Origin: Planctomycetota bacterium
GTDB taxonomy: Bacteria; Planctomycetota; UBA11346
Assembly: GCA_027859175.1 (NCBI GenBank)
Contig: JAQIBG010000084.1
Location: 1-61,235, forward strand
DNA: 61,235 nt
Direction: 5' to 3'
Every line of letters starts with the position of its first letter. Position 1 is the first letter of the stretch. Positions 52,207-61,067 of this stretch are shown in pieces. The notes under the pieces were generated by a model. It made no database searches, was not told where the DNA came from, and saw nothing but the letters and a program-made list of their open reading frames with translations. The position numbers were made by a program, and so were the translations under genes.

Positions 52207-52557
52207 ATGATTCCGCAAGACGTGCACAATCAGTTTGCCGCCATCGTGATGCACAAAGGCTGGGGCGACGCCGAAACGTGGCTGCGCGAGCACCACGGCG
52301 AGTGCGACGTGGCCGCAATCCGAACCCGCCTCCAAGCCGAGCTACGCTTTGAGGCCAAGGTCAGCCTTGTTGTATTAATTGTGTCGGTGGTGGCCCCGAT
52401 CCTGGTTATCGCCAGCTACTACCTTTTCGCCGCCGGCCTGCAGGCCGTGACCGGCCGCATGGCGATGCTGCTCGTCTTGGTCATCGTCGGCATCATCGCC
52501 CTTGGTGGCTTCGCCGCCTGGCAATCGATGACACGGTGTAAGGTGATGGCGCGGTAA
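52207..52557 (+). CDS. Small membrane protein, unknown
   Basis: 116 residues. The N-terminal soluble part holds IVMHKGWGDAETWLREHH; two TM helices follow (VSLVVLIVSVVAPILVIASYYL and MLLVLVIVGIIALGGFAAW). It begins 5 bases after the previous stop, and ends 6 bases before the hairpin of element E. No family recognised. Confidence 0.68.
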   Translation: MIPQDVHNQFAAIVMHKGWGDAETWLREHHGECDVAAIRTRLQAELRFEAKVSLVVLIVSVVAPILVIASYYLFAAGLQAVTGRMAMLLVLVIVGIIALGGFAAWQSMTRCKVMAR

Positions 52558-52562
52558 TGAGC

Positions 52563-52760
52563 GCCCATGGGGCCATGGGCTAAGGTCCTGGGTCCTGGGA
52601 CGCGGCGCTTGGATCTTGGGAACAGCCGGGGAGTGTCCGGCCCAAGGGCTAGTTTTGCAGGCAAGCCCGGCTGTCCCTACGACCCACGACCCACAGCGCC
52701 CATCGGGCGCGAACCCAGGATCAGACCACAGCGCGAACCCAAAACCAAGGACAGCTGACC
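52563..52760. repeat. Heptamer-bounded element E (GGTCCTG family) with several hairpins
   Basis: GCCCATGG-GG-CCATGGGC hairpin (52563-52580), then GGTCCTGGGTCCTG (52584-52597), the same left end as element C. GGGAACAGCCGGG (52618-52630) pairs with CCCGGCTGTCCC (52666-52677) with one bulge. CGACCCACGACCCA (52680-52693) is the mutated reverse complement of the left heptamers. GCGCCC-ATC-GGGCGC (52696-52710) is a further hairpin. It lies between the convergent small membrane protein gene and the coiled-coil gene, whose stop is at 52761. Confidence 0.82.
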
Positions 52761-55700
52761 TCAGTCTTGCTTGGCCTCAAACTCCGCGACTTGTGCCAGC
52801 AGGTCTTGAATGACCTCGCGGGACAAGGCGTCGCGCTGCTCCATGTCGGCGCGGGCTTTTTCGACGGCCGTTTTGGCGTCGAGCACCAATTGCCGCATCA
52901 GCGCTTCGCGCTCCTTGAAACGTGACTCGAGGCTGGTCTCTTCGCGCTCGCGCCGGTTGGCAGCCGCAAGCTTGGCCATCGGGTTCTTGTCTTTGCGGTG
53001 GGCCTGGTGCACCTCGGCCAGTTCGGCCTCGAGCTTTTCTTTTTCGGCCAACAAGCTGTTGCGCTCGGCTTCGAGTTCGGCCAAGAGCTCACTAGAGGCC
53101 TCGACTGCACTGGCACTGCGCGCTTGCTGTAACGCGCTGGCCAATTCGTCGCGCTCGCCTTCAACCTGCTCGAGGCGCGAACGCATCGAGGCGGCTTCGC
53201 CCTCTACCTCGCTGAGGCGGCGGAAGGTTTTGACGCGTTCTTCGCCGTTGTCTTCGGCAGCGGCCACACGTTGATCGAGCTTTTGCCGCTCGGCGTCGAG
53301 TTCAGCCAATTGCTGTTCCAAGTCGCCATGCGCAGTTTCGGCGCGTTCGGCGCGGGTATTGACCGCAGCAACTTGGTTGGCCAAGCGATCGCGCTCTTCG
53401 ATCACCGTGTTAAAGCGCGCCCGCGCTGTTTCGAGCTCGGCCCGCAATTTGTCGATGACCTCGTTGGCACCAGCCACCTGCTGAGCCAGCTTGTCGCTAT
53501 CAGCACCAGACTCATCGATGGCCGTGAGCTGGGTTTCCAGCTCGGCTATCCGCTCAACGCGCTCGGCCGCTTCGGCGCCGGAGCGTTCCAACTCGGCTTC
53601 GACATCGGCCAGACGGGCGGCGTCGGCGTCGGTCTCAGCCAAGCGCTTCTCAAGCGTGGCGATCTGCTCAGCGCTCTCGCTGCGCACCTGCGCCACGTGC
53701 TCTTCAGCCTGGGCGACGGCGGCGTTCAATTCGGTTTCGAGCTGCTCAATGCGTGCACGCTGTTGGGCCAACTCGGCAGCCTGCTCGCTCGCGCTGGCGC
53801 CCTGGGCCTCAGCGTTACTCCGCAATTCATCGAGCTCAGCCTGCAGCGCATCGCGCTTGCCCGCTACGTCGTCGCGCTTGGCCGCGGCTTCGTCGCGCTG
53901 GCCCTGCACCACCTGAATCCGCTGTTGCAGATCGGCGACGTGCTTGCTCTGACTCGCCAGCTGGTCTTCGAGCTCGGTACGGGTGGCTTCGAGGGCCTCG
54001 GCCGAACTACGCACCAACTCGGTTTCTTGCCGCATCGCCTCCAAGGCGCCTTGCGCATCTTTCGCCTGGCTGCTGTGTTCAGACAGCTGCTGCTCAGCCA
54101 CCGCGAGCTGCTCACGCAATTGCTCGCGCTCGGTTTCGCTGCGCGCCAGCTGTTCGGCCTTGGCGCGGTGAATCTCAAGTTCGGATGCCGTTTCACTGCG
54201 CTTGCGCTGGAGCTCTTCTTGGCCGGCCCGCAGAGCCGCCATATCGCGCTCGAGACCGGCAACCTGTTCACCACGCTCGCCGTGCTCGCGCTGCAAGGTC
54301 TCTAGTTCGGCATCGCGTTCAGCCACGCTAGCGGTGAGTGCAGCTACCTCGGCCTCGCCACTGGCCAGTTGCTGCTTCAGGGCATCGCGTTGCGCATGCG
54401 CCGCCGCCAACTCGCCCTGCAACTCGGCTTCGCGCGTCGTGAGCGCGGTGAGCCGCTCGTGAGCCGCATCGGCAGCGGCCTGCAGTTCTTCAGCAGCGCG
54501 CTCGTGCTGGGCGATATCAGCCCGCAGTTGCTCAATCGATTCGTTGAGGCGAGCGGTTTTGTCATCGGCCGAGCCGCGTGCTTCGTCGAGCTGGCTCTTG
54601 AGACCATCGCGTTCAGCTGCGGTGGCATGCAGGGCTGCGGCCTGCACCTCCAGCTGACCACGCAGCTCGGTGACCATGGTCTGGGCATCGCCGCGCTCTT
54701 GACGCAGTGCGCTGGCGGCCTGCTCGTACGCATCGGCCTCAGTGCCCAAGACCGCGATGCGCTCTTCGAGCTGGGTAATCAACTGACGCTGCTCAGCAAC
54801 GCCGGCGCGCTCGGCTTCGAGCTCGGCGGCAATGCCCTTGCTGGCATCTTCGAGCGCCGTGGCGGTGGCCTCTTGCTCAGCGAGGCGCTCACGCAGCGAT
54901 TCGATCAGTTCTTGATGCTCACTGCTTCGACGTTCGCCACTGGCCTGGGCCGCGGCTAATTGGTCGGCAGTAGCGGTGCGAGCGCGCTCGGCGGCCTCGG
55001 CCGCCGTCCGCGTTTCCTCAACGCTGGCTTGCAGCTGTTCGAGCTCAAGCTGGGCGGCGGCTAATTGATCAGCCAGTTCGGTGCGCGCCTGGCTCGCGCC
55101 TTCGGCAGCGTCACGGCTCTCGTCCAAGCCCGCACGCAAAGATTCGACTTCGGCCTGCGCCGTTGCCAGCTGCTCGCCCAAGTCGCCACGCTCTTGTTCA
55201 ACCCCAGCGGTAGCCTTGCGCCCTGATTCGAGCTCGGCTTCGAGCGTCGCAACGCGGGTTTCGGCGTCGGCCAAACGCTCGGCGGTGTCAGCGCGCACCC
55301 GATCGGCACCATCAGCCGACTCTCGCACGCTGCCAAGCTCAGATTCCAGCTCGGTGCAGCGGGCCTGAGCCGCGCTCAAGGTGTCGTGGGCCTCTTCGAG
55401 TTCGAGATCAAGCGCGGCCAAGGCGTCTTCATGAGCGCTGGCTGCCGCCGCGGTGGCTTGCTCTTGCTCGGCCACACGACCCTGCAGGGCTTCGTACTCG
55501 CTACGCAGGCTGTCTAGCTGGGCTTGGACCGCGGCGCGTTGCTCGCCAGCGGCGGCCAACTCCTGTTCCAGCTCGCCGCAGCGCGCTTGCGCAGCATCGC
55601 GCTCGACACGAAGGGTGTCGCGCGCGGTTTCGGTACCTTCGAGGCGTTCACGCAGAGCTGCACCGTCGGCCTCGGCGGCGGCTAATTTCTCAATCAGCTC

Positions 55701-57275
55701 CTGGCGCTTGCCATCCCACTCTTCGCGCTGGGCGCTGAGCGTGGCGACCACGTCTTCGCTGCCACTGCGTGCTTGGGTGAGCTCGTCTTTCAGCTCCGAG
55801 ATCGCGTCGTGCGCCGCTTCACTTTCGATCTTGAGACCGCTGAGCTCGCCGCGCAGCTCACTGATGATGCCGGCCTGCCCAGAGCGCTGCTGGTCACCAG
55901 AGGCAAGCTGCTCCTGATGATTCTGCTCATTCGCTGCCAGGGCCTGTTCAGCCTTCTCGCGCTGCTGCTCGCTACGCTCGAGCTCGAGGCGGAGCTGAGC
56001 AATCTCACCCTCGCACTCGTCGATACGCGCACGTAGGCCCAGAATCTCGTGGTCGAGGGCTTCGATGCGTTCGTCAGCGCCGCCCGCAGCCGCGCTCATA
56101 CTCGCGATTTGCTCCTCGGCCGCGGCCTTGGCCGTCGCCAACTCGGCCTCAAGCTCGGCCAGGCGCACGCGCGCCTGCTCAAGCTCGCTGCCCACGGCCT
56201 GGGAGGCGGATTCAACTGCCGCCAACTTGCCCTGACTCGCGGCCTTGGCGCCGCGTAGCTCGTCAACGGCTGCATTGGCAGCGCCGAGTTCGGTTTCCAA
56301 GCCGGCAATGCGCGCGGCGGCCTCAGACGAAGCGCTGCCGCTGGTGCCCAAGGTGGCGAGCAGAGCCATCAGAGCACCCTCGGCGCACGACAACACGCTG
56401 GCCATATCTTCGTTACGACCCAGAGCCTCACGCAGCTCGTCCATCGCCACGCCAGCCTCGTCGCCCTGACTCAGCAACTCGCCGGCGAGTGAGCGCGCTT
56501 CAGCACAATCGGTCCGCCGACCCTGGCACTCGTGATCGAGTTCAACTTGCAGCTGGGCGATTTGATAGCGTGCCGCGTCTTGCTGGTTGGCGTGCTCCTC
56601 TTGCAGCCCCACCAATTCGGCCCGCAAGGCCATCAACTCAGACTCAGCCCGCTCCATTTCCGAGCGGGCGGTTTCGACGACGTCGGCCGGGTTGGCCTTG
56701 AGCTCTTCGAGCTCGTCTTCCGCCATCGATCGCACTTCGTCGGCCTGCTCCACCATCGACAGCAGTGCCTTGAGGCGGCCGGCGGTTCGGGTGATTACAC
56801 CCTCGCACTCGGCAACCAGGGCCACGGCCTCATTGAGGCAGGCATAGGGATTGTTTTCAGGGAAGGTGTGGGGCTGGAAGCTGGAGATATCCGGCGGTAG
56901 ACCCACCGCCTCCAAGCCATGCCGCTCCAAGTCGATGGAGCGGTCGCGCAAGGACTCCATCACCGTCACCAGATCGTGGATGCCGTCGCGCAGCACCGGC
57001 GAGTCGGCGAAGGCGCCAGCGCCCACCAGCTCTTCGGCCAAATGCGCTGCCACTTCGCGCGCCACCACCAAGTCGCCAAAGATATCACCTTCGGTGGCTT
57101 GGGCCCAAAAACGATCGCCGAAGTAATCATGATCGATCCCGCGAATCACGTTCACGAGGTCGGCGTTCTGGGTCAGGTTCTGGGCCAGCCGCTTGCGCAT
57201 GTTGGCCAGATCCTCACGAATCCGGTCACGTTCGTCCTGGGTTTGAGCCAGCTTAGTCGCGAGATCCTCAGTCAT
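52761..57275 (-). CDS. Giant cytoplasmic coiled-coil protein
   Basis: 1504 residues, no signal peptide or TM segment. About 1-190 is a distinct N-terminal domain (VNVIRGIDHDYFGDRFWAQA, FPENNPYACLNEAV). From about 190 to 1490 the protein is almost entirely Ala/Glu/Gln/Arg heptads such as LAELEAELATAKAAAEEQIA and QLEELEAEL-like runs, a predicted long coiled coil. The C terminus (QRDALSREVIQDLLAQVAEF) is also helical. It resembles architectures of bacterial cytoskeletal or chromosome-binding coiled coils (crescentin, FilP, SMC-like), but no head or hinge ATPase motif is seen. It lies after ppx-ppk1 on the same strand with a 148-base gap. Confidence 0.82.
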   Translation of the reverse strand: MTEDLATKLAQTQDERDRIREDLANMRKRLAQNLTQNADLVNVIRGIDHDYFGDRFWAQATEGDIFGDLVVAREVAAHLAEELVGAGAFADSPVLRDGIHDLVTVMESLRDRSIDLERHGLEAVGLPPDISSFQPHTFPENNPYACLNEAVALVAECEGVITRTAGRLKALLSMVEQADEVRSMAEDELEELKANPADVVETARSEMERAESELMALRAELVGLQEEHANQQDAARYQIAQLQVELDHECQGRRTDCAEARSLAGELLSQGDEAGVAMDELREALGRNEDMASVLSCAEGALMALLATLGTSGSASSEAAARIAGLETELGAANAAVDELRGAKAASQGKLAAVESASQAVGSELEQARVRLAELEAELATAKAAAEEQIASMSAAAGGADERIEALDHEILGLRARIDECEGEIAQLRLELERSEQQREKAEQALAANEQNHQEQLASGDQQRSGQAGIISELRGELSGLKIESEAAHDAISELKDELTQARSGSEDVVATLSAQREEWDGKRQELIEKLAAAEADGAALRERLEGTETARDTLRVERDAAQARCGELEQELAAAGEQRAAVQAQLDSLRSEYEALQGRVAEQEQATAAAASAHEDALAALDLELEEAHDTLSAAQARCTELESELGSVRESADGADRVRADTAERLADAETRVATLEAELESGRKATAGVEQERGDLGEQLATAQAEVESLRAGLDESRDAAEGASQARTELADQLAAAQLELEQLQASVEETRTAAEAAERARTATADQLAAAQASGERRSSEHQELIESLRERLAEQEATATALEDASKGIAAELEAERAGVAEQRQLITQLEERIAVLGTEADAYEQAASALRQERGDAQTMVTELRGQLEVQAAALHATAAERDGLKSQLDEARGSADDKTARLNESIEQLRADIAQHERAAEELQAAADAAHERLTALTTREAELQGELAAAHAQRDALKQQLASGEAEVAALTASVAERDAELETLQREHGERGEQVAGLERDMAALRAGQEELQRKRSETASELEIHRAKAEQLARSETEREQLREQLAVAEQQLSEHSSQAKDAQGALEAMRQETELVRSSAEALEATRTELEDQLASQSKHVADLQQRIQVVQGQRDEAAAKRDDVAGKRDALQAELDELRSNAEAQGASASEQAAELAQQRARIEQLETELNAAVAQAEEHVAQVRSESAEQIATLEKRLAETDADAARLADVEAELERSGAEAAERVERIAELETQLTAIDESGADSDKLAQQVAGANEVIDKLRAELETARARFNTVIEERDRLANQVAAVNTRAERAETAHGDLEQQLAELDAERQKLDQRVAAAEDNGEERVKTFRRLSEVEGEAASMRSRLEQVEGERDELASALQQARSASAVEASSELLAELEAERNSLLAEKEKLEAELAEVHQAHRKDKNPMAKLAAANRREREETSLESRFKEREALMRQLVLDAKTAVEKARADMEQRDALSREVIQDLLAQVAEFEAKQD

Positions 57276-57423
57276 GACGCTCGGCTCACCGTTCTCCTGG
57301 TAACACGCCCGCTACTCCGAGTCGATCGAAGCCTTACGGGGAGGTCACAGTGGAGCCATATGGTGCATGTGAAAGCCCGGTCGCAAGAGTCGAGCTTCGC
57401 CATCCGGACTAGGCGTGCGCCCC

Positions 57424-59526
57424 TCACCCGCCACGCCGGCGACGTCGGGGCTTGCGCAGCGGGGTAAAGGCCCGTCGCTCGGCCTCGTCAGCGTCGGCCG
57501 GTGCCTGCTGGAGCTGGGCCAGAAGCTGATCCTGAGCCTTACGGCGGGGCTCGTTAGCGGCCGGAACCCGGCGCCGATAACTGCCGTCGCTCTGCATGTC
57601 ACGGGCCGAGCAGTTGTCTTTCAGGAACAAGCTGAGCAAATCGGCCAGTTGGGCCTGCAAAGCGGGCTCGGTTATCGTGACCATGCTCTCAATGCGCCGA
57701 TCGAGGTTGCGACCCATCCAGTCGGCCGAGGCAATCGCATACACCGGCTCGCCGGCATTGGCGAAGTGGTAGATGCGGCTGTGCTCCAAAAATCGCCCGA
57801 CCACCGAGATAACCCGGATGTTCTCAGACAGGCCCGGCACCCCGGCCCGCAAAATGCACATCCCGCGCACAATCAGATCAACCTGCACCCCAGCCTGGGA
57901 CGCTGCGTACAGCTCGTCACAGATGCCGGTATCCACCAAGGAGTTGAATTTGGCGATGATACGGCCGCTGCGGCCGGCCTTGGCGTGTTCGGCCTCGCGT
58001 TGAATCCAGGTATTGAACTGGGCGCGCATACTGCGCGGCGCCACCGCCAAACGCTCCCACTCACGCGGAATCGCAAAGCCCGTCAACACGTTGAACAGAT
58101 CAGCCACATCACGACCAACGGCCTCATTGGTGGTCAGCAGACCGATATCGGTGTAGAGATTGGCGGTCTTGTCGTTGTAGTTGCCGGTGCCAAGGTGGCA
58201 GTAGCGGCGCAGGCCGTCTTCATCGCGCCGAATGATCAGCAACAACTTGGCGTGGACCTTGTAGCCCAACAGACCGTAAACCACGTGGGCGCCGGCCTGC
58301 TCCAGGCGCCGCGCCCACTGAATGTTGGCCTCTTCGTCAAAGCGCGCCTTGAGCTCCACCAGCACCGTGACCTGCTTACCGGCGCGAGCCGCCCGCATCA
58401 GGGCCGCCACCACCGGCGAACGACCCGACACCCGGTACAGGGTCTGCTTGATCGCCAGTACGTCGGGGTCTTCGGCGGCGCGCTCGACCAATTCAACGAT
58501 CGGCTGGAAGCTGTCGAAGGGATGGTGGACCATCGTGTCACCCGAGCGCATCGCCGCGAACGGGTCTTCGCGCCACACCTCAGACGGCACGCGCGGCGTG
58601 AAGGGCGGGTCCATCAGGTCAGCGCGCGGCAATAGACCGGCAACCCCAAACAGGAAGGTCAGATCCAGCGGACCTTCAATTGACACCAAGTCTTCCGCGT
58701 CGAGCTCCAAGGCCTGCATCAGCCATTCGCGTAGCGGGGCTGGGGCATCGTGCTGCAACTCGAGACGTACCGCGGGGCCGAAGGCGCGCTGGCGCACCTC
58801 TTCTTCCATCTCCTGCAAGAAGTTGGTGGCGTCTTCCTCGTCGATCTCAAGCGACCCATCCCGCGTCAAACGGAAGGTGCCAGTCATGGCGATGGTGCGC
58901 CCGGGGAACAAGCTGCCAAGGAACTGCTCAACCACATCTTCGGCGATGGCGTAGCGACCGGGTTCACCCGGCAGCGCAAACAGCCGCCGCTTGATCGGCA
59001 CCGTCACCAAGGCACGCAGCGGTTGCTCGCCGTCGGGATGATCAAGCAACACGCCGATGTGCAAACCACCACCCGACAACAAGGGGAAGGGTCGGGTGGG
59101 GTCAACCGCCAGCGGCGTGCAGGTAGGCTCAATGCGGCTGCGATACAGAGCACCCATCGCGGCCCGGTCTTGCTTGCCCCACTCGGCCAGCGGCACGATG
59201 CAGAAACCCTCATCGCGCAAGCGCGGCTCAACCTCGTCGCGCCAGCAGCGGTACTGATCGGCCACCAAGAGTTGGACCTGCTCGCGCACTCGCTCCAACT
59301 GCTGGGGCGGCGTCAAGCCGGCCGGATCCTTGGCTGACAACTTACGGCGATTGCGCAATTCCGCCAAACGCACCATCACGAACTCGTCAAGGTTCGAGGT
59401 CACAATTGCCAAAAATTTGGCCCGCTCGATCAGCGGGTTCTCGGTGCCCTGCGCTTCCTCAAGGACGCGCCGATTGAAAGCCACCCAGGTCAGCTCGCGG
59501 TTAAAATATTTGGCGCCATCAGGCAT
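57424..59526 (-). CDS. ppk1: Polyphosphate kinase 1
   Basis: 700 residues, the usual length. Makes polyphosphate from ATP by reversible transfer. N-terminal FNRELTWVAFNRRVLEEA, EFVMVRLAEL, then the PLD-type catalytic region GYKVHAKLLL (HxK, H425) and RYCHLGTGNYNDKTANLYTD, and the second active-site piece HSRIYHFANAGEPVYAIASA, then WMGRNLDRRIE. All main PPK1 motifs are present. ATG 59526 overlaps the ppx stop (TAATG, one base), so translation is coupled and polyphosphate synthesis and breakdown genes form one operon. Confidence 0.96.
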   Translation of the reverse strand: MPDGAKYFNRELTWVAFNRRVLEEAQGTENPLIERAKFLAIVTSNLDEFVMVRLAELRNRRKLSAKDPAGLTPPQQLERVREQVQLLVADQYRCWRDEVEPRLRDEGFCIVPLAEWGKQDRAAMGALYRSRIEPTCTPLAVDPTRPFPLLSGGGLHIGVLLDHPDGEQPLRALVTVPIKRRLFALPGEPGRYAIAEDVVEQFLGSLFPGRTIAMTGTFRLTRDGSLEIDEEDATNFLQEMEEEVRQRAFGPAVRLELQHDAPAPLREWLMQALELDAEDLVSIEGPLDLTFLFGVAGLLPRADLMDPPFTPRVPSEVWREDPFAAMRSGDTMVHHPFDSFQPIVELVERAAEDPDVLAIKQTLYRVSGRSPVVAALMRAARAGKQVTVLVELKARFDEEANIQWARRLEQAGAHVVYGLLGYKVHAKLLLIIRRDEDGLRRYCHLGTGNYNDKTANLYTDIGLLTTNEAVGRDVADLFNVLTGFAIPREWERLAVAPRSMRAQFNTWIQREAEHAKAGRSGRIIAKFNSLVDTGICDELYAASQAGVQVDLIVRGMCILRAGVPGLSENIRVISVVGRFLEHSRIYHFANAGEPVYAIASADWMGRNLDRRIESMVTITEPALQAQLADLLSLFLKDNCSARDMQSDGSYRRRVPAANEPRRKAQDQLLAQLQQAPADADEAERRAFTPLRKPRRRRRGG

Positions 59527-61067
59527 TAGTCATCCCCTCGCGGCTTCAGCACCACGTCGAGTCCGTACACGTCGCGGAATAGCGTGCTCTTGTCTTCCAC
59601 CGACCAGCTCTCGAGTGCAATCTCGCGACGATCGGCCTCCAGCACTACCCGATCGTCGACTAGGTTGCAGCGCACCTTGCGGATGCGCTGAGCGCGTTCC
59701 ACATCAAGCGCGTAGGCCACGCGCAAAATCGCCGCTAGATGGCTGATCACCACCCGCGTGGTCCGCGGCAAGCGTTGAAACTCATTGTGGCTCGACTTGG
59801 GGGCCGAACGCCGGTGATAGCGCGCCACATGCGCCACAACGGCTTTCTCGACCTGAGACAGGCCGGCGATATCGGCGGCGTTGATCAAATAGAAGCTGTG
59901 CTTGTGACGCGACCGCACATTAATGAATGCGCCCACGTCATGGACCCAGGCCGCGAACTCGAGCAAGGTACGCTGCCGCTCACCGAGATGGTGCAACTCC
60001 TTGGTTTGATCAAATATCTGCACCGCCAACGATGCCGTGTTCTCAGCGTAACGCAGATTCATCCCGTAACGCCGGCTCAGCTCGCGGGCCGCCGCGATCA
60101 ATTGTGCACGCCCCAGATGGTGCGGCCCCTGGGCACCCGGCAAACAGTCAGCCAGCATGCCGTCGCGCAGGCGCAACTGAGGCACCAAGGCCGACTCAAC
60201 GCCAGTGCGGGCCATGACATGACGCAGCAGGCTGGCGCAGAGCATCAGCAAGCCGGCATCGTGGATGCTCGCGCCGCACTTGGCAGCGCGCCCGGGAGCA
60301 TTCAAGGCCAGCATATCGACCCACCACGCCTCAACTGCGGCACGCTCGATGACGCCAATGTTGCCGAGATCAGCCGACCCGCCGCCCGACTCGCGCAGCA
60401 AGCGGTGCAAATCGCGCATTTCGTTACCGGCCATGACCAAATTTGAGATCCGGGTACGCGGCAGCCGCGTCAGAATCATTTGCACCGCGCCTGCGGTGAT
60501 ACGATCAACCGCGTTGGCATAATCGCCAGAATCGCGCAGGCTGGAGAAATTACTTAAGACCCGCTCGGTGCCAAAGTGCTCGTCAACCGCGTGCACCAAG
60601 CGCCCGTTCTTGATCATCGCGATCACCGAGGTGCCGCTGCCAACATCCATCAACAACGCGCTACCGCGCAGGCGCTCGTTTTGCTTGGCCAGCAAGGGGC
60701 GCAGCGCGCCATGATACAAGCGCGCCTCTTCGCCGCTGTCGATAACGTCAACGGCAACGCCATACTCGGCGCGCAGGCGCTCAACCAACACGTCGCTGTT
60801 CACGGCCTCGCGCAGGGCTGCGGTGCCCACCGCGTGGATCAACTCAACGCCATAGCCACGGCCCACAGCGATGATGTCTTCAATCGCCTGTGCTACCGCA
60901 TCCATCGCGGCACGGTCAAGCCGGCCGCCTGCCAAACCGCCGGTCAAATCGACCTCGCGAACCAAGTCTTCCAGAATGCAACTGCGCTGGCCTGGGCCCA
61001 CCTCGGCCACGTAGGCGCGCACCGCGGATGAGCCACAATCGATCAGCAAAACCGGGTGGCCGCTCAT
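59526..61067 (-). CDS. ppx: Exopolyphosphatase (Ppx/GppA family) with HD-type C-terminal domain
   Basis: 513 residues. Ppx/GppA phosphatase domain: phosphate-loop DCGSSAVRAYV, AVGTAALREAVNS, MDVGSGTSVI and the FGTERVL stretch, all of the ASKHA fold. A C-terminal HD-like helical part carries AAWVHDVGAFINVRSRHKHS and ARYHRR, as in the long Ppx form. It removes terminal phosphates from polyphosphate; guanosine pentaphosphate hydrolysis cannot be excluded. The start ATG 61067 overlaps the stop of the upstream gene (ATGA). Runs into ppk1 with 1-base overlap. Confidence 0.93.
   Translation of the reverse strand: MSGHPVLLIDCGSSAVRAYVAEVGPGQRSCILEDLVREVDLTGGLAGGRLDRAAMDAVAQAIEDIIAVGRGYGVELIHAVGTAALREAVNSDVLVERLRAEYGVAVDVIDSGEEARLYHGALRPLLAKQNERLRGSALLMDVGSGTSVIAMIKNGRLVHAVDEHFGTERVLSNFSSLRDSGDYANAVDRITAGAVQMILTRLPRTRISNLVMAGNEMRDLHRLLRESGGGSADLGNIGVIERAAVEAWWVDMLALNAPGRAAKCGASIHDAGLLMLCASLLRHVMARTGVESALVPQLRLRDGMLADCLPGAQGPHHLGRAQLIAAARELSRRYGMNLRYAENTASLAVQIFDQTKELHHLGERQRTLLEFAAWVHDVGAFINVRSRHKHSFYLINAADIAGLSQVEKAVVAHVARYHRRSAPKSSHNEFQRLPRTTRVVISHLAAILRVAYALDVERAQRIRKVRCNLVDDRVVLEADRREIALESWSVEDKSTLFRDVYGLDVVLKPRGDD

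Noticed and set aside
53271..54305. 344-residue plus-strand frame opposite the coiled-coil gene
   Set aside because: Leucine/phenylalanine-rich shadow produced by the GAG/GCG codon bias of the coiled coil, with no ribosome binding site.
53000..57200. SMC or Rad50-type ATPase
   Set aside because: No Walker A, Walker B or hinge; long coiled coil only.
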